From contig NZ_CP139977.1 in assembly GCF_034424625.1 (NCBI RefSeq), forward strand, positions 376,277 through 440,276: a stretch of 64,000 nucleotides of DNA, written 5' to 3'. The notes under the pieces are model-generated. The model made no database searches and was not told the origin of the DNA. It saw only the letters and a list, made by a program, of their open reading frames with translations. The position numbers and the translations under genes were made by a program. Below are positions 18,595 through 27,848 of the stretch, in pieces. This stretch comes from Janthinobacterium lividum. GTDB taxonomy: Bacteria; Pseudomonadota; Gammaproteobacteria; Burkholderiales; Burkholderiaceae_D. The number at the start of each line of letters is the position of its first letter. Positions within the stretch are counted from its first letter, which is position 1.

Positions 18595-18967
18595 CTGAAT
18601 CGCCACCAGTAGCTTAGACTCTAATGATCCATAGTTCTTGGATGATGCAAAACAGATTGATCGTGTTAAGGGCCTGGGCGTCCTGCGAGGCACCTGGTGT
18701 GCGATCTCGTAGCTGCCTGATCCAACGACGAGATCGGGACTGGCCTGTCTATCTCCTGCCCTGCAGAGACTCATGCCGCGCACCAGCAAGAGCTGCTTGA
18801 GCTTTGGTGGATTCCACCATGAACTCTTCCGTGGCTAAACCTCTTGCAACGTTAATCCTGGGTTTCGCGGTGCGCGGAGCAGTCGATTCGATCTATCTCT
18901 CGCATCATTTCCGCTCTGCAACGATGCATTTAAGTTAAAGTGTTGCGTTGAACGATTGAGTCCGCAG
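18595..18967 (+). repeat. Dispersed island repeat, copy 3 (tail type B, IS30-like end)
   Basis: Begins TGAATCGCCACCAGTAGC, carries both stems (GATCCAT near 18,627 and CGATCTCGT/ACGAGATCG near 18,702-18,738) and continues into a tail that ends GTGTTGCGTTGAACGATTGA plus GTCCGCA. This end resembles the right inverted repeat of the intact IS30 element at 47,882-49,112. It is almost identical to copy 9 at 44,538 over about 290 bases. Confidence 0.9.
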
Positions 18968-19010
18968 CCAAGAGCGGACCTTCAGTTATGGATGTGAAAG
19001 GGAAAGATAG

Positions 19011-19310
19011 ATGGCAGTGCAACCGAAAACTCCTCAAGAGAAAAAGTGCCTCAGCTACGAGAAAGACCGCCGCAACACGTATGGTGAAAACAGCAAGGCC
19101 TCACGCAAAGGCATCCCGCTAGCTAAAGCACGAGCGAACCGTTCAGAGCGGCATGCGCAGAATCACGTTCTCGCGACAGCAGTTGGTGTTGAGAACAGCG
19201 ACGCCATGGCTGCTGTTGAAAATCTTGTCCGGAGTACGGAACCTCGAGACTGGCGTAAGTTCCCGGACACTTCCCTGGGTGAAGTCTTGGACCGGAAAGC
19301 TAACAAGTAA
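19011..19310 (+). CDS. Small basic hypothetical protein
   Basis: 99 residues, rich in Lys, Arg and Glu, with no hydrophobic segment. The ATG is preceded by GAAAGGGAAAGATAG, a fair ribosome binding site, and codon use looks like a real gene. I recognise no domain. It sits between repeat copy 3 and a SUKH-HEAT protein, so it may belong to a toxin-immunity cassette; this is a guess from location. Confidence 0.6.
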   Translation: MAVQPKTPQEKKCLSYEKDRRNTYGENSKASRKGIPLAKARANRSERHAQNHVLATAVGVENSDAMAAVENLVRSTEPRDWRKFPDTSLGEVLDRKANK

Positions 19311-19402
19311 CAGTCGTCCGCTTCGGGGCGGGACCTGGCAACGACGGCAACCGGCCAAAACCTGCCGTTGACAGCGACTTCATCTCTTATAGTTTTTCTT
19401 AC

Positions 19403-20806
19403 ATGGCGAATCTTTTCTTAAAATTTCTTAATGGCCTGTCGGGAAGTTTGAAACCTAAGCCGACAACAAATAGCCATAGTAAACAAATCCAACGTATCAA
19501 GACGAAACTAACGAACGCGCAGAAGGCAGACAAGGAGCTCAAGGTCTTTGGCGCGGATTCTCATCAATATAGAATCAAGCCGCCGGCGCCAGAACGCGAA
19601 GTCAGTGCCTTCGAAAAACGCTTCTCACTGGTTTTGCCAGAATGTTATCGTTCTTTTTTGACTTCGCTGGGCAACGGCGGACAATCTACTTGCGGATCAG
19701 CCGCAGGGCCATTTTATGGAATATATCCGCTTGGTCACGGTGTAGATGAACTCGCCGAAAGACCGGCATCACATTTGAATAATCCTGCAATCATTAATCC
19801 CGCCATAACAGACGAGGAATGGGAAAGATTGATAGAGCGTATCAAGGATGATGACGAAATCTCGGACGAGGAATATGAAAAGGAGCGAGAGAAAATCTAC
19901 GGAGGGCTATTGCCAATCGGCTCACAGGGATGCACGTGTATTCACGCCCTCGTTCTAAATGGCCCGCATGCTGGTCGGGTTGTGAACTTGGATCTCGACT
20001 TACATCGACCGCAGTTCGCGTTCGAGATGAATTTCCTTGATTGGTATGAGCGCTGGCTTGACGAAGTAATAGCCGGTTATCTAACGGAAGGTGGTCCGAC
20101 ATGGTTCGGTTACACAATGAGAGGCGATGACAATCAGCTAATGCATGCGTACGCTGAGGCGAATAACCGTGATACGAAACTTGAGGCCCTCAAGGGACTC
20201 ACCAAGCTTGCTACTGCGACCGACGAGAATTGCCGCAAACTGCTTGAGCTTTGCGGTGAAGAAGACGCGGAGATTCGCCGCCTCGCGCTCGCGATGCTGA
20301 CTAAATTTTCGTACCTCATGGCCCGGCAATCCCTTCATGCGCACATTCTTAGTGACGATTATGATTGCCTCGCGGCCTGCCAGAACATTAATTGGTATGC
20401 CAAGAATAAAGCGAATGAATGGAGCGCCTTGCTGAGAAGTCGCCTACCGAAAGTCCATACGTCAGAGACATTTCGAGTGATATCTTATCTACTGGTGGAG
20501 TCGAGCATGGATTTTAGCGAAGACTTCAGGCCATTCTGCACGCATGAGGATGAAAACATTCGCGTGACCGCATTCTATTCACTCGGGAAACTGAGAAACA
20601 AGAATAATTTGGTTGATCTTTTCATTCTCGGATTGGATGATATTTCCGCAAAAGTCGTTCACTCAGCACTTCAGGCACTTGCAGGCGTCCAGGACCAAAG
20701 ACTTCTAAAGGCATACGATCGTGTTTTGGAAAGGTTCAAGACCGATGAAAATTACGTTTTGACCAACCTGAAACATCGATTTAAGGAGATGGGGCGGATC
20801 ATCTAG
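19403..20806 (+). CDS. SMI1/KNR4 (SUKH) domain protein with C-terminal HEAT-like repeats
   Basis: 467 residues. A SUKH-type domain spans about residues 50-220, with the signature EVSAFEKRFSLVLPECYRSF and then LTSLGNGG. The C-terminal half (about 235-467) is helical with HEAT-like units, e.g. EIRRLALAMLTKFSYL and later DENIRVTAFYSLGKL. SUKH proteins often neutralise polymorphic toxins by direct binding; HEAT repeats add a protein-binding solenoid. No cognate toxin gene is recognisable next to it; the decayed stretch after the stop is too damaged to assign. Immunity function is an inference. Confidence 0.8.
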   Translation: MANLFLKFLNGLSGSLKPKPTTNSHSKQIQRIKTKLTNAQKADKELKVFGADSHQYRIKPPAPEREVSAFEKRFSLVLPECYRSFLTSLGNGGQSTCGSAAGPFYGIYPLGHGVDELAERPASHLNNPAIINPAITDEEWERLIERIKDDDEISDEEYEKEREKIYGGLLPIGSQGCTCIHALVLNGPHAGRVVNLDLDLHRPQFAFEMNFLDWYERWLDEVIAGYLTEGGPTWFGYTMRGDDNQLMHAYAEANNRDTKLEALKGLTKLATATDENCRKLLELCGEEDAEIRRLALAMLTKFSYLMARQSLHAHILSDDYDCLAACQNINWYAKNKANEWSALLRSRLPKVHTSETFRVISYLLVESSMDFSEDFRPFCTHEDENIRVTAFYSLGKLRNKNNLVDLFILGLDDISAKVVHSALQALAGVQDQRLLKAYDRVLERFKTDENYVLTNLKHRFKEMGRII

Positions 20807-21060
20807 CGGTTTAGATAGATACTGGGCTAAGCGAACAAGTTGGCTAAGGATCTAGGAGCGCAAGCCGCGTAAGCTGCGGTGGAATTTGAAGTAGCTCCAA
20901 CTACAGCAGGCCGTGCCCGCTTCCGCACACCGTTGAGCAAACAAGTTGATGGGTTTTCCCGGATCTCCGACAGTCCGCAAAGGGGCGGAAGCGGACTGTA
21001 GTGGTTTAATGTACCCGGACACTGATTTAGGCGAGAATGCTCGCCATAGAGAGGTGTTTG

Positions 21061-21369
21061 ATGAGCAAGCAAAGACGTACGTTTCCCCCTGAATTCAAAC
21101 AGCAGGCAGCATGCTTGGTGCTGGATCAAGGATACAGCCACGTGGAGGCAAGCCGGTCGGTCGGCATCGGCGAATCAGTGCTGCGCCGCTGGGTGCAGCA
21201 GCTTCAGTTAGAGCGGCATGGCATCACGCCACAGAGTAAGGCAATGACGCCTGATCAGCAGCGAATACAGGAACTCGAAGCACGCATTGAGCGTCTCGAG
21301 CGGGAGAAGTCTATTTTAAAAAAGGCTACCGCGCTCTTGATGTCGGAAGGGATAGAACGTACGAGGTAA
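21061..21369 (+). CDS. IS3-family transposase OrfA
   Basis: 102 residues from the ATG at 21,061 (an upstream in-frame start is less likely). Helix-turn-helix of the IS3/IS51 type (FPPEFKQQAACLV, later SVGIGESVLRRWVQQ) and a leucine-zipper end (ELEARIERLEREKSILKKA). The A-rich run TTTTAAAAAAGG near 21,313 is the usual slippery site for the -1 frameshift that makes OrfAB. OrfB is broken, so no active transposase is expected. Confidence 0.9.
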   Translation: MSKQRRTFPPEFKQQAACLVLDQGYSHVEASRSVGIGESVLRRWVQQLQLERHGITPQSKAMTPDQQRIQELEARIERLEREKSILKKATALLMSEGIERTR

Positions 21370-21540
21370 TCGATCAGATTTGTGGTGACGAATCAATCGA
21401 GTTGATCTGCGCGGTGTTCGACGCAGCGCGGTTATGCCTGTATGCGTATCGGGAGCGCGCCCGGCACATTGATGTTGAGCGCATGGCATTGCGTAGCCGC
21501 GTGCACGAGCTGTTCGTCGATCCCCAAGCGCTGGGTGGTA
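21345..21540 (+). pseudogene. IS3-family transposase OrfB, N-terminal fragment
   Basis: Reads in the -1 frame relative to OrfA: TYEVIDQICGDESIELICAV, then ARHIDVERMALRSRVHELF. This is the start of an IS3 OrfB. Similarity stops near 21,540 and the DDE catalytic core is missing. Confidence 0.75.
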
Positions 21541-21708
21541 GAGCGCAGCTTTGCCTAGCTGGAGAAAAACAGACGACTATGGAAAAACTGCGAACGATGG
21601 CTCAACACCCGCTTGCAGTTCATCCACTTGACGTTCCTGGCGATGCTGATCAGGAGATCGTGAACACGTTCTAAGAATATCTTCGCACTCCTCGTCTGCG
21701 CCCGAGAG

Positions 21709-23517
21709 CTACAGGTGATCGAACGTTGCCCGTAGATGCACTGCAAAGGCCTCGGCGGTTAGTGGCTTGGCCATGTAGTAACCCTGTGCTTCATCCACGC
21801 CCCACTCGCGTAGCAGCGCCAAGGTTTCCGCTGTTTCGACGCCTTCGGCTACGATGTGGTACTCCAGCTCCTTAGCTAGAGCAATCAGCGACTGTGCGAT
21901 GCGCCGGTCGCGCGGGCTGGTGTCGAGGTGGCGGATCAGCGACTGGTCGATTTTCACCACCGAGGCCGGAACTTGCTGCAGGTAGGCGAAATTGCTGTAG
22001 CCAGTACCGAAGTCATCCAGGGCCAGTCCCATGCCCAGCGCACGGATCTCGTGCAGCAAGTTGAGCACCGCCGGGCTATGCATCCACAAGCCCTCGGTGC
22101 ACTCGATCTCCACCATGGACGGCTCGATCCCGGTTTCCCGGCAAGCCGCTTCAAGACGTTTGATCAGGTCCGCCTCCTCGAAATTGGGCGCCGCCAGGTT
22201 GATGGCGAGCTTGACCGGCAAGCCCTCGTCCTTCCATGCCGCCATCTGCCGCAGAGCCGCCGCGACGACCCATGCCGACACGGGCCGAATCAGGGCGGTG
22301 CGCTCGACCAGCGGGATGAATTCCGCCGGCGAAATCGGCCCCAGCTCGTGATGCCGCCAGCGCAGTAGCGCTTCTCCGCCGTGATAGCGGTTGCTGCGCA
22401 AGTCCAGTTTGGGCTGGAAGTCCAATGTCAGGCCGCGCCCGTCCGCTTGATTAGGCAGCAGCGCATCCTGAATGTCATTGAGCAAGCGGAAACGCCGCTG
22501 GTGCAGCACATCGGCTTCGGCATCATAGTCGGACCAGCGCTGGCGCCGTGCCAGCGCCTCGTGCAGCGCAGCCACTGCCTTGCGCGGTGCATCGCGCAGG
22601 CTGTCGTGGGTCGGTTCCACGCGGACAATGCCACCATAGCTGGGCAGGTTCAGGGGAACTGCCATACTCTCCACCGGCTCTTCCAGTGCCGCCGTCAGGC
22701 CGCGCAGATGCAGGCCCAGCGTATCGCCCCTGCCTGCATGCGAGAGCAGCGCGAAGCGGCCATCACTGATGTGATACACGTCGGCCTCGCCCCTGAGCAA
22801 AATCTGCAGGCGTTGGCCGACGTTGCGGATCAACTCGTCGTGGATGCGCGGGCCCAGTACGCTAGCGATCTCGAAGGAAGTAGTGGCGTCGGGCATGTCG
22901 ATGTAGGCGAGCGAGCGAAGGCTCGTCGACGCGCCCTGCGCCGACGCATCGACCGGCACCAGCGACGCCAGATCCTCGCGCAGCTGGTACTTGTTGGGCA
23001 TGGCGGTCAGGGAATCGACCCGTCCGATGGCACGTCGCAGCAGCAGCGGCGACATGGCCAACGCGGCCAGTTGTTGCAGTTGCCGGCGCTGGGCAGCGTC
23101 AAAGCTTCGGCGCCGGGTATCGGTCACGCACAGGGCGCCGATGGCGTGGCCTTCGGGCGTGAGCAGCGGCGCCCCCGCGTAGAAGCGGATGTACGGGGGG
23201 CCTGCGACCAGCGGGTTGTCGGCGAAGCGTGCATCGGCGGCAGCGTCCTCAACCAGCATCAGGGCGCGCTGGCTGACGGTATGGTCGCAGAAGGACAGCT
23301 CACGCGAGGCCGCGCACATATCAGGGCCACTTTGCGACTTGATCCACTGTTGCCGAGCGTCGATGAGCGAGATGTAGGCACCGCTGACCTCGAACAGGGA
23401 GTGGCACAGGCGAGTGATGTTGTCCAGGTCTTCGGAGGTGCCCGTGTCGAGCAAGTGCAGGGCATGCAGCGCGGCCAGGCGCTGCGGTTCATCGCCGGGC
23501 CGGGCCGTCAGGGCCAT
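21709..23517 (-). CDS. GAF - degenerate GGDEF - EAL protein (c-di-GMP phosphodiesterase)
   Basis: 602 residues from the ATG at 23,517, 8 bases after the MCP stop. GAF sensor domain about 15-165 (FCDHTVSQRALMLVEDA, FYAGAPLLTPEGHAIGALCV). A degenerate GGDEF domain follows, with SDGRF at the signature place, so no cyclase activity is expected. The EAL domain (about 350-600) keeps all catalytic elements: GGEALLRW, IECTEG, DDFGTGYS, KIDQSLI, AEGVET and QGYY. It most likely hydrolyses c-di-GMP under control of the GAF domain. Tight linkage to a chemoreceptor suggests a joint motility or biofilm switch. Confidence 0.92.
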   Translation of the reverse strand: MALTARPGDEPQRLAALHALHLLDTGTSEDLDNITRLCHSLFEVSGAYISLIDARQQWIKSQSGPDMCAASRELSFCDHTVSQRALMLVEDAAADARFADNPLVAGPPYIRFYAGAPLLTPEGHAIGALCVTDTRRRSFDAAQRRQLQQLAALAMSPLLLRRAIGRVDSLTAMPNKYQLREDLASLVPVDASAQGASTSLRSLAYIDMPDATTSFEIASVLGPRIHDELIRNVGQRLQILLRGEADVYHISDGRFALLSHAGRGDTLGLHLRGLTAALEEPVESMAVPLNLPSYGGIVRVEPTHDSLRDAPRKAVAALHEALARRQRWSDYDAEADVLHQRRFRLLNDIQDALLPNQADGRGLTLDFQPKLDLRSNRYHGGEALLRWRHHELGPISPAEFIPLVERTALIRPVSAWVVAAALRQMAAWKDEGLPVKLAINLAAPNFEEADLIKRLEAACRETGIEPSMVEIECTEGLWMHSPAVLNLLHEIRALGMGLALDDFGTGYSNFAYLQQVPASVVKIDQSLIRHLDTSPRDRRIAQSLIALAKELEYHIVAEGVETAETLALLREWGVDEAQGYYMAKPLTAEAFAVHLRATFDHL

Positions 23518-23524
23518 CCTGTCG

Positions 23525-25246
23525 TTAGCCACGGGCACGCTTGCCGACGTTGACCAGGCGCAGCGGGGGCGGCGAGGCCGGTTCCGCGATTTGCACAGTG
23601 GCATCTTCGAGAGAGAGGGCAAGGTCCATGACCTGTGCCGCCGGAGAGGGCCTGCCCAACTGGAACACCCCTACGGCGTGCGTCAGGTGCCGGGCCTGGT
23701 CTTGCAGACTACCCACGGCGGCGCTGGCTTGTTCCACCAGGGTGGCGTTCTGTTGTGTGACCTGGTCCATCAGCGCGATGGCCTTGTGCACCTCTTCGAT
23801 ACCCAGGCTTTGTTCACGGCTGGCCGAGGAAATCTCGCCCATCACATCGGTGACCTGCCGCACGCTGGCCACGATCTGCTCCATGGTCTCGCCGGCGCGT
23901 TCGACCAGGCGCGTGCCTGCCTCCACGTTGTCCACCGAGGCATCAATGAGCTGTTTGACCTCCTTGGCCGCTGCGGCGCTACGCTGGGCCAGGTTGCGTA
24001 CCTCGGTGGCCACCACCGCGAAGCCGCGCCCCTGCTCTCCGGCGCGTGCCGCTTCCACGGCGGCATTCAGGGCCAGGATGTTGGTCTGGAAGGCTATGCC
24101 GTCGATCACGCCGATGATGTCGACGATTTTGCGGGAGGAGGTATTGATTGCTGCCATGGTGTGCACCACTTCGTCCACGATGGCACCGCCTTCTTTGGCG
24201 ATGTCCGAGGCGTTGTGGGCCAGTTGGTTGGCCTCGTGTGCATGGCCGTCATTCTGCTTGACGGTGGCGGTCAGCTGTTCCATGGCCGAGGCGGTCTCTT
24301 CCAGGGAGGCGGCCTGGTCTTCCGTACGGGCCGACAGGTCGCCATTGGCGGCGGCGATCTGGGCGCTGATGGTGGCGACACCGGAGGCGGCATCCCGTAC
24401 CTCGGTCACGGTACTGCGCAGATTGCCGCTCATCTCGGCGAGCGCGGCCATGATGCTCTGATGCTTGCCGGACTCGACCCGCCGCAGCGTCACGGTGTGA
24501 TACAGCTCGCCGCGATCGACCGCCAATGCCAGCTGCTTGACTTCGTCAGGCTCGGCACCCAGGGCGCGGCCGATGCTGCGGGTGATCAGCATGGCCAGGA
24601 CCGCGCCGGCCACCATGGCGATCGCCAGCAGCACCAGCATGAAGGTCTGGAAGCCGCGTGCCGTCGAACGTGCCTTGGCCGATTCGGCCTGACTCATGCT
24701 TTCCTGCAGATCGATGAACGCATTGACCGTCGCCAGCCATTCGATAAAGGCCGGCTTGGCCTCGGCCAGCATGACCCGGCGCGCGCCATCGGCGTCACCG
24801 CTGGCGCGCAAAGCCATGATGCGCGCGGCCAGCGGCACACTGCGGGCTTCTACCGCCTTGATCCGGGCCAGGGCCTCGCGCTCCTTCGTATTGGGTGCAT
24901 GTACTCCATGGGCGGAGAAGATCTCATCGAGGGGCTTGGCCGACTGCTGGTAGTCGGCGTCGAGGCGGTCGATCAGCAATACGACATCCTTGACCTCGGT
25001 ATCGCCTACCAGGGTCAGGTCGCGCAGGGCGATAGCGCGGTCATGGACGCTGCCACGAAAGTTGATGGCATAGCGTTGCTTGACGTTATTGTCCTCGCTC
25101 ACCGTCGTGAGGCTGCCTTCGATCGAATTTACCTTACGGATGCTCACCACCGTCAGCACCAGCATCATCGCCAGCACCAGGGCAAAGCTCAGCCCAAGCC
25201 GGGCGGCGACACTGAGCGTTTTTTGTTTCTCATGTGCACTGATCAT
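23525..25246 (-). CDS. Methyl-accepting chemotaxis protein
   Basis: 573 residues from the ATG at 25,246, which has GGGAAACAA just upstream; the longer frame lacks such a site. TM1 about 13-33, a periplasmic four-helix-bundle ligand domain of about 150 residues, TM2 about 190-212 ([20 protein letters not shown]), HAMP, then the cytoplasmic signalling hairpin with the invariant tip [20 protein letters not shown]. The C-terminus lacks an NWETF-type receptor pentapeptide, so adaptation would rely on other receptors. First gene of a two-gene operon with the EAL protein; ligand unknown. Confidence 0.94.
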   Translation of the reverse strand: MISAHEKQKTLSVAARLGLSFALVLAMMLVLTVVSIRKVNSIEGSLTTVSEDNNVKQRYAINFRGSVHDRAIALRDLTLVGDTEVKDVVLLIDRLDADYQQSAKPLDEIFSAHGVHAPNTKEREALARIKAVEARSVPLAARIMALRASGDADGARRVMLAEAKPAFIEWLATVNAFIDLQESMSQAESAKARSTARGFQTFMLVLLAIAMVAGAVLAMLITRSIGRALGAEPDEVKQLALAVDRGELYHTVTLRRVESGKHQSIMAALAEMSGNLRSTVTEVRDAASGVATISAQIAAANGDLSARTEDQAASLEETASAMEQLTATVKQNDGHAHEANQLAHNASDIAKEGGAIVDEVVHTMAAINTSSRKIVDIIGVIDGIAFQTNILALNAAVEAARAGEQGRGFAVVATEVRNLAQRSAAAAKEVKQLIDASVDNVEAGTRLVERAGETMEQIVASVRQVTDVMGEISSASREQSLGIEEVHKAIALMDQVTQQNATLVEQASAAVGSLQDQARHLTHAVGVFQLGRPSPAAQVMDLALSLEDATVQIAEPASPPPLRLVNVGKRARG

Positions 25247-25892
25247 TTGTTTCCCTTGTTGTATAAATTGCTCAGGCACCCTGCCATTTTGGCTGATGGC
25301 CCCGCCATCCTGGTCGGAACCGGCGTTCATTTGATAAGAGACGATGGCAATCCCCGCACGCGAAAACCGAACCATGCGTCTGGCGCTTCAACGCAGCACA
25401 CACCGCGCCAACTGAATGGACGTGGCGGCCCGAAACTATCCGCGGCCGTCACTCCCCCCATCCCCGACATAAACTAAACCTTTGCCGGGCCGCTGGCCGC
25501 CGTTCCCTTACGAAACTATTCCGGCTGCCGGGTACTCAACCGCCTAAGACAGCTTGTCTATTATTCTGACCCGACCCAAGGTGGTCGGCAGAGCCAGCTC
25601 GCGCCGTAGCCAAAGACGGAGCCGAAGGCGGGAGAAGAATCTAGCAAGAAGGTGAAGCTCGCGGAGGCGGTGCATTCGCTTGACCGCCACCAGCCTACGC
25701 GGAGAAAGGGCACCGGCACAGATCAGATGGCAAGCCCAGTCTAGTTACCGTGCATTACACGGGGAGTTTAAAGGGGAACACAGGCGCAACGGATCGTGCA
25801 TGGTCCGGACGAGCCGCCTTCGCGTGACATAATCCGTGCCGCTGCAACGGGCGGCCGTGGCGCAAACCGCGACCGCCCCGCGCGAAGTCTAG
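25247..25892. other. 646-base gene-free stretch
   Basis: Holds the promoter region of the MCP operon at its left end. Beyond that I see no gene, repeat copy or clear terminator; several short fragments look like decayed sequence. Confidence 0.5.
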
Positions 25893-26372
25893 TTACAGAC
25901 CCAGGTCGGACAGGCTCGGATGATCGTCGGGGCGGCGTCCCAACGGCCAGTGGAACAAGCGCTCGGATTCCTTAATGGGGAGATCGTTGACGCAGGCGTA
26001 ACGGTTGGCCATCAGCCCATCTTCATTGAATTCCCAATTCTCATTCCCATAGGAACGGAACCAGTTGCCGGAGTCATCGCACCATTCATAGGCATAGCGC
26101 ACACCAATGCGGTTCCCTGTAAACGCCCACAGCTCCTTGATGAGACGATATTCCAATTCCTTGGACCACTTGCGATCAAGGAAGGCTCGCGCTTCGTCGC
26201 GGCCATTGGCGAATTCAGCGCGATTGCGCCACTTGGTATCCAGGCTATAGGCCAGGGAAACCTTTGCCGCATCGCGGCTGTTCCATCCATCTTCAGCGAG
26301 GCGGACCTTTTCAATCGCTGACTCGCGGGTGAATGGCGGAAGGGGCGGACGAATTTCAGTACTGGATGACAT
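25893..26372 (-). CDS. DUF1348 / NTF2-like protein
   Basis: 159 residues, SnoaL/NTF2-like cone fold of the DUF1348 family, recognised by [17 protein letters not shown] and the repeated aromatic segments [16 protein letters not shown] and [12 protein letters not shown]. Biochemical role of the family is not established; similar proteins accompany detoxification regulators. Directly downstream of a TetR repressor gene (9 bases), so probably co-transcribed and regulated by it. Confidence 0.85.
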   Translation of the reverse strand: MSSSTEIRPPLPPFTRESAIEKVRLAEDGWNSRDAAKVSLAYSLDTKWRNRAEFANGRDEARAFLDRKWSKELEYRLIKELWAFTGNRIGVRYAYEWCDDSGNWFRSYGNENWEFNEDGLMANRYACVNDLPIKESERLFHWPLGRRPDDHPSLSDLGL

Positions 26373-26381
26373 GATATGACC

Positions 26382-26981
26382 TTAACGGTTAGGTGAACTA
26401 GATCCTGCCTGTCGCGGCAGGGTTGATAAAAGCAGGGCTGCCGCCCTGCCTGCACTATCGGCGGCACTAGCATCGCCAGTGACCATGGCAACTGCTGTCG
26501 CGCCGTCGATTAGGATTAGAAAATAGGTTGCGACTTCATCAGGATTCGCCAGACCTGACTCATTGGTCAGCTCACGAAGGTAGGAAAGCAGACGCTCTTT
26601 ATGCCGCGCAGAAACGGCCCCAATTTCGGGGTTCGTAACGCCCAACTCACCCGCCGCATTGATGAAGGCACATCCGTGGAAGTCAGCAGCGTCAAACCAC
26701 TGCCGGAGAGCGAGAAACACCGACTCCAGCCGCCCGATAGGCGTACTGGCCCGCGAAGTTTCCTCAATAAACCACGACATCCACCGCTCGTCCCTCCCCT
26801 GCAGGGCCGCTGCCACCAGCTCCTCTTTGTTTGGGTAAAGCTTGTAAATACTGCGCCGAGCCACACCCGACTCTCTGACTATCGCGTCCATGCCAGTCGC
26901 GTGAATGCCCCCGGAGTAAATGAGCTTCTCCGTGCTTGCCAACAGGCGGGCGTTAAGGGGCGAGTCTTGGGAAGTATCCAT
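26382..26981 (-). CDS. TetR/AcrR-family transcriptional regulator
   Basis: 199 residues. N-terminal helix-turn-helix about 12-58 (GMDAIVRESGVARRSIYKLY, then PNKEELVAAAL) and an all-helical ligand domain with a conserved GCAFINAAGEL. First gene of a two-gene unit with the DUF1348 protein. The inverted repeat 15 bases upstream of the start is a good candidate for its own operator, indicating autoregulation. Confidence 0.92.
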   Translation of the reverse strand: MDTSQDSPLNARLLASTEKLIYSGGIHATGMDAIVRESGVARRSIYKLYPNKEELVAAALQGRDERWMSWFIEETSRASTPIGRLESVFLALRQWFDAADFHGCAFINAAGELGVTNPEIGAVSARHKERLLSYLRELTNESGLANPDEVATYFLILIDGATAVAMVTGDASAADSAGRAAALLLSTLPRQAGSSSPNR

Positions 26982-26995
26982 GTGGCGTAAGATGT

Positions 26996-27032
26996 AGAAT
27001 GATCGTTCTCAATATAGTAGAACGATCATTCT
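26996..27032. promoter_or_regulatory. Perfect TetR-type operator
   Basis: AGAATGATCGTTCT at 26,996-27,009 and its exact inverse AGAACGATCATTCT at 27,019-27,032, with 9 bases between. Each half is itself nearly palindromic, so two repressor dimers could bind. Located immediately upstream of the TetR gene. Confidence 0.85.
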
Positions 27033-27368
27033 CGTAGGTCAACTATTTTTTTAAGTTTCTGAGCCAAGAATTGAGCACCTCTACTAAAGTGGTTGTATTT
27101 TTGAGATCGACAGCCCCTTCCCTACACCGAACTCCTTCTTTGCATATGACCGGTGGCAGATCGCCACAAGAGATTTGGGACGACTGTAGTCCCGTAGCCC
27201 ATCGGCAAAGGCTGTGCTGATATTTTCCCCTCAGCCGGTAACTCTGCAGGCGCAAAACCAGTTCAGGACTTCCGCATGCGGATTCCTCTTGTGGATGATG
27301 TATTTCATGATTTCGAGACTTCGTGGCTCGGCGTACGGGGGCAAGATCAAACTGAATCTCCACATGAA

Positions 27369-27768
27369 GCATAGACACTCCTGATCCATAGCTCATGAAA
27401 GACAAAAAACCGATGAATCGCGCTAGGAGCCCGGGCGCCCTGCCAAGCAGCTGGTGTGCGATCTCGTCGCTGCCTGCTCCAACGACGAGATCGGGTCTGG
27501 CCTGTCTATCTCCCCTGCCCTGCAGAGACTCCTTCCGCGCGCTAGCAAAAGCAGGCCTTCCCTAGTCATAACTGCGGGCGAAGCATGGCATAGCTAACCG
27601 AGGTTGTAACAGAGCGCATGCTTTTGAGCACTATGGAGGCACAGTTGACTACGCCAGGTGGTCCATCATTTGCTGGATGCGCTAGATGAGATCAGGGATT
27701 GGGTACGCTGGCGGTGTATTTGGCGAATCAGTGGGGGGAGTTCGGCAGCATGACCGGACACACATAGC
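27369..27768 (+). repeat. Dispersed island repeat, copy 4 (degenerate, tail type A)
   Basis: The GATCCAT stem has one mismatch on its right arm. The core hairpin (GCGATCTCGTCGCTGCCTGC, then ACGAGATCGG) is intact. The tail can be followed with many changes to about 27,768, in the same order as copies 5, 11 and 12. Confidence 0.8.
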
Positions 27769-27848
27769 CAATGACGTCCAGGATTGGCCATGCACAGCGG
27801 CTGCACATTCCGGCTCTGACGTTGGCTCTTATGCGCGCATGCGGCCGC

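Larger units (their letters stand above)
20997..21540 (+). mobile_element. IS3-family insertion sequence, 3'-truncated
   Basis: The left end begins near TGTAGTGGTTTAATGTAC. The first transposase gene is intact and the second breaks off after about 65 codons near 21,540. No right inverted repeat is seen, so the element is immobile. Confidence 0.8.

Noticed and set aside
22381..25477. Long plus-strand open frames over the EAL and MCP genes
   Set aside because: Shadows in GC-rich sequence; the minus strand encodes complete, motif-rich GAF-EAL and MCP proteins.
27043..27405. 120-codon minus-strand frame upstream of the TetR gene
   Set aside because: No recognisable motif, overlaps the repeat border and lacks a convincing start site.
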